From assembly GCA_002011395.1 (NCBI GenBank), contig MTNG01000032.1, positions 1 to 6,433 of the forward strand: a DNA stretch of 6,433 nt. Direction: 5' to 3'. The translations under genes and the position numbers were made by a program. The notes beneath the pieces were generated by a model. It saw only the letters and a list, made by a program, of their open reading frames with translations, searched no databases and was not told the DNA's origin. Position 1 is the stretch's first letter. Each line of letters starts with the position of its first letter. Positions 6,290 to 6,433 of this stretch are shown here, piece after piece. Source of the DNA: Candidatus Aciduliprofundum sp. JdFR-45 (lineage in GTDB: Archaea > Thermoplasmatota > Thermoplasmata > Thermoplasmatales > JdFR-45).

Positions 6290-6306
6290 TGATGGATTTT
6301 CCATCA
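6290..6306. repeat. Perfect 7-bp inverted repeat upstream of the guaB promoter (candidate operator)
   Basis: TGATGGA-TTT-TCCATCA is a perfect inverted repeat with a 3-nt centre. It abuts the BRE side of the guaB promoter, about 36-52 nt upstream of the presumed transcription start, where an archaeal activator or a dimeric purine/guanine-responsive regulator could bind. The repeat is directly visible; the operator role is inference. It could also form a small RNA hairpin if transcribed. Confidence 0.5.
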
Positions 6307-6433
6307 TGGCGAGGGTGAACCCCGTCCCTGCAGTGCGCAGCGCTCCGCGGAGCGTCTCCGCGGCCCCCTGTGCCGTGTGATCGCCGGTTCTGAATCGTTT
6401 TCACACCCGCATGGACCCGTTCCGCTCACGGGG
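6307..6433. other. GC-rich, hairpin-prone sequence with no assignable gene
   Basis: No open frame here has a convincing start and protein-like composition. An ATG at 6306 opens only 24 codons (stop 6378-6380), and two other frames run to the edge without a start codon or recognisable protein. Inverted repeats cluster here: CTGC/GCAG (6328-6340), palindrome CGCTCCGCGGAGCG (6341-6354), overlapping arms CCGCGGAG/CTCCGCGG (6345-6352 and 6356-6363), GTGTGA/TCACAC (6375-6380 and 6401-6406) and CCCGT/ACGGG near the end. An ATG at 6411 could open a gene beyond the edge, but only seven codons are visible. A structured RNA, leader or gene remnant are all possible; none is supported enough to name. Confidence 0.3.

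Noticed and set aside
6375..6433. Possible tRNA or 5S rRNA fragment (GGTTCTGAATC; CACACCCG...CCCGTTCCG...CACGG)
   Set aside because: The T-loop spacing does not fit TTCRA, no acceptor stem is found, and the 5S-like wording lacks the conserved CCGAAC and the preceding helices. The similarity is too weak to annotate.
1..6433. Defence island, prophage, CRISPR array or insertion sequence
   Set aside because: No direct repeat array, transposase, integrase, terminal inverted repeats or compositional island were seen; most genes are housekeeping.

Overview
The window looks archaeal, most likely a euryarchaeon of the Thermoplasmatota type; that lineage call is a moderate-confidence inference. The evidence is TTTATATA-like TATA boxes placed about 25 nt upstream of first-gene start codons (leaderless transcripts), Shine-Dalgarno motifs only in front of operon-internal genes, frequent ATA (Ile) and AGG/AGA (Arg) codons in a moderately GC-rich sequence, and a wHTH plus P-loop ATPase of a kind common in archaea. 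No rRNA, tRNA, CRISPR array, IS element or integrase is visible.

Layout: (1) 1-615, minus: the 5' end of a winged-helix/P-loop ATPase gene that runs off the left edge. (2) 616-665: a 50-bp divergent promoter with one AT-rich box that can serve both flanking genes. (3) 666-1427 and 1430-1984, plus: a two-gene operon of a creatininase-family metallohydrolase and the flavin prenyltransferase UbiX, 2 nt apart. (4) 1975-3465, minus: an exported and membrane-anchored protein of unrecognised family, overlapping the end of ubiX tail-to-tail by 10 bp. It has a signal peptide, an ectodomain with an EF-hand-like loop, three membrane segments and a cytoplasmic domain whose predicted strand/helix order resembles the longin (SNARE-like) fold. 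(5) 3500-4798 and 4800-6254, minus: a guaB-folC operon (IMP dehydrogenase, then folylpolyglutamate/dihydrofolate synthase) separated by 1 nt. (6) 6255-6433: the guaB promoter, a perfect 7-bp inverted repeat just upstream of it, and a GC-rich hairpin-prone stretch in which no convincing gene is seen.

The genes are mostly housekeeping: GTP synthesis (guaB), folate cofactor retention (folC) and prenylated-FMN supply for UbiD-type decarboxylases (ubiX; no ubiD is in the window). guaB and folC are plausibly linked because de novo IMP synthesis consumes formyl-folates. The most interesting item is the membrane protein at 1975-3465, an apparently uncharacterised outside-to-inside architecture. Its correct start (3465) lies 14 codons inside the longest open frame, because the TATA box falls within the longer version.
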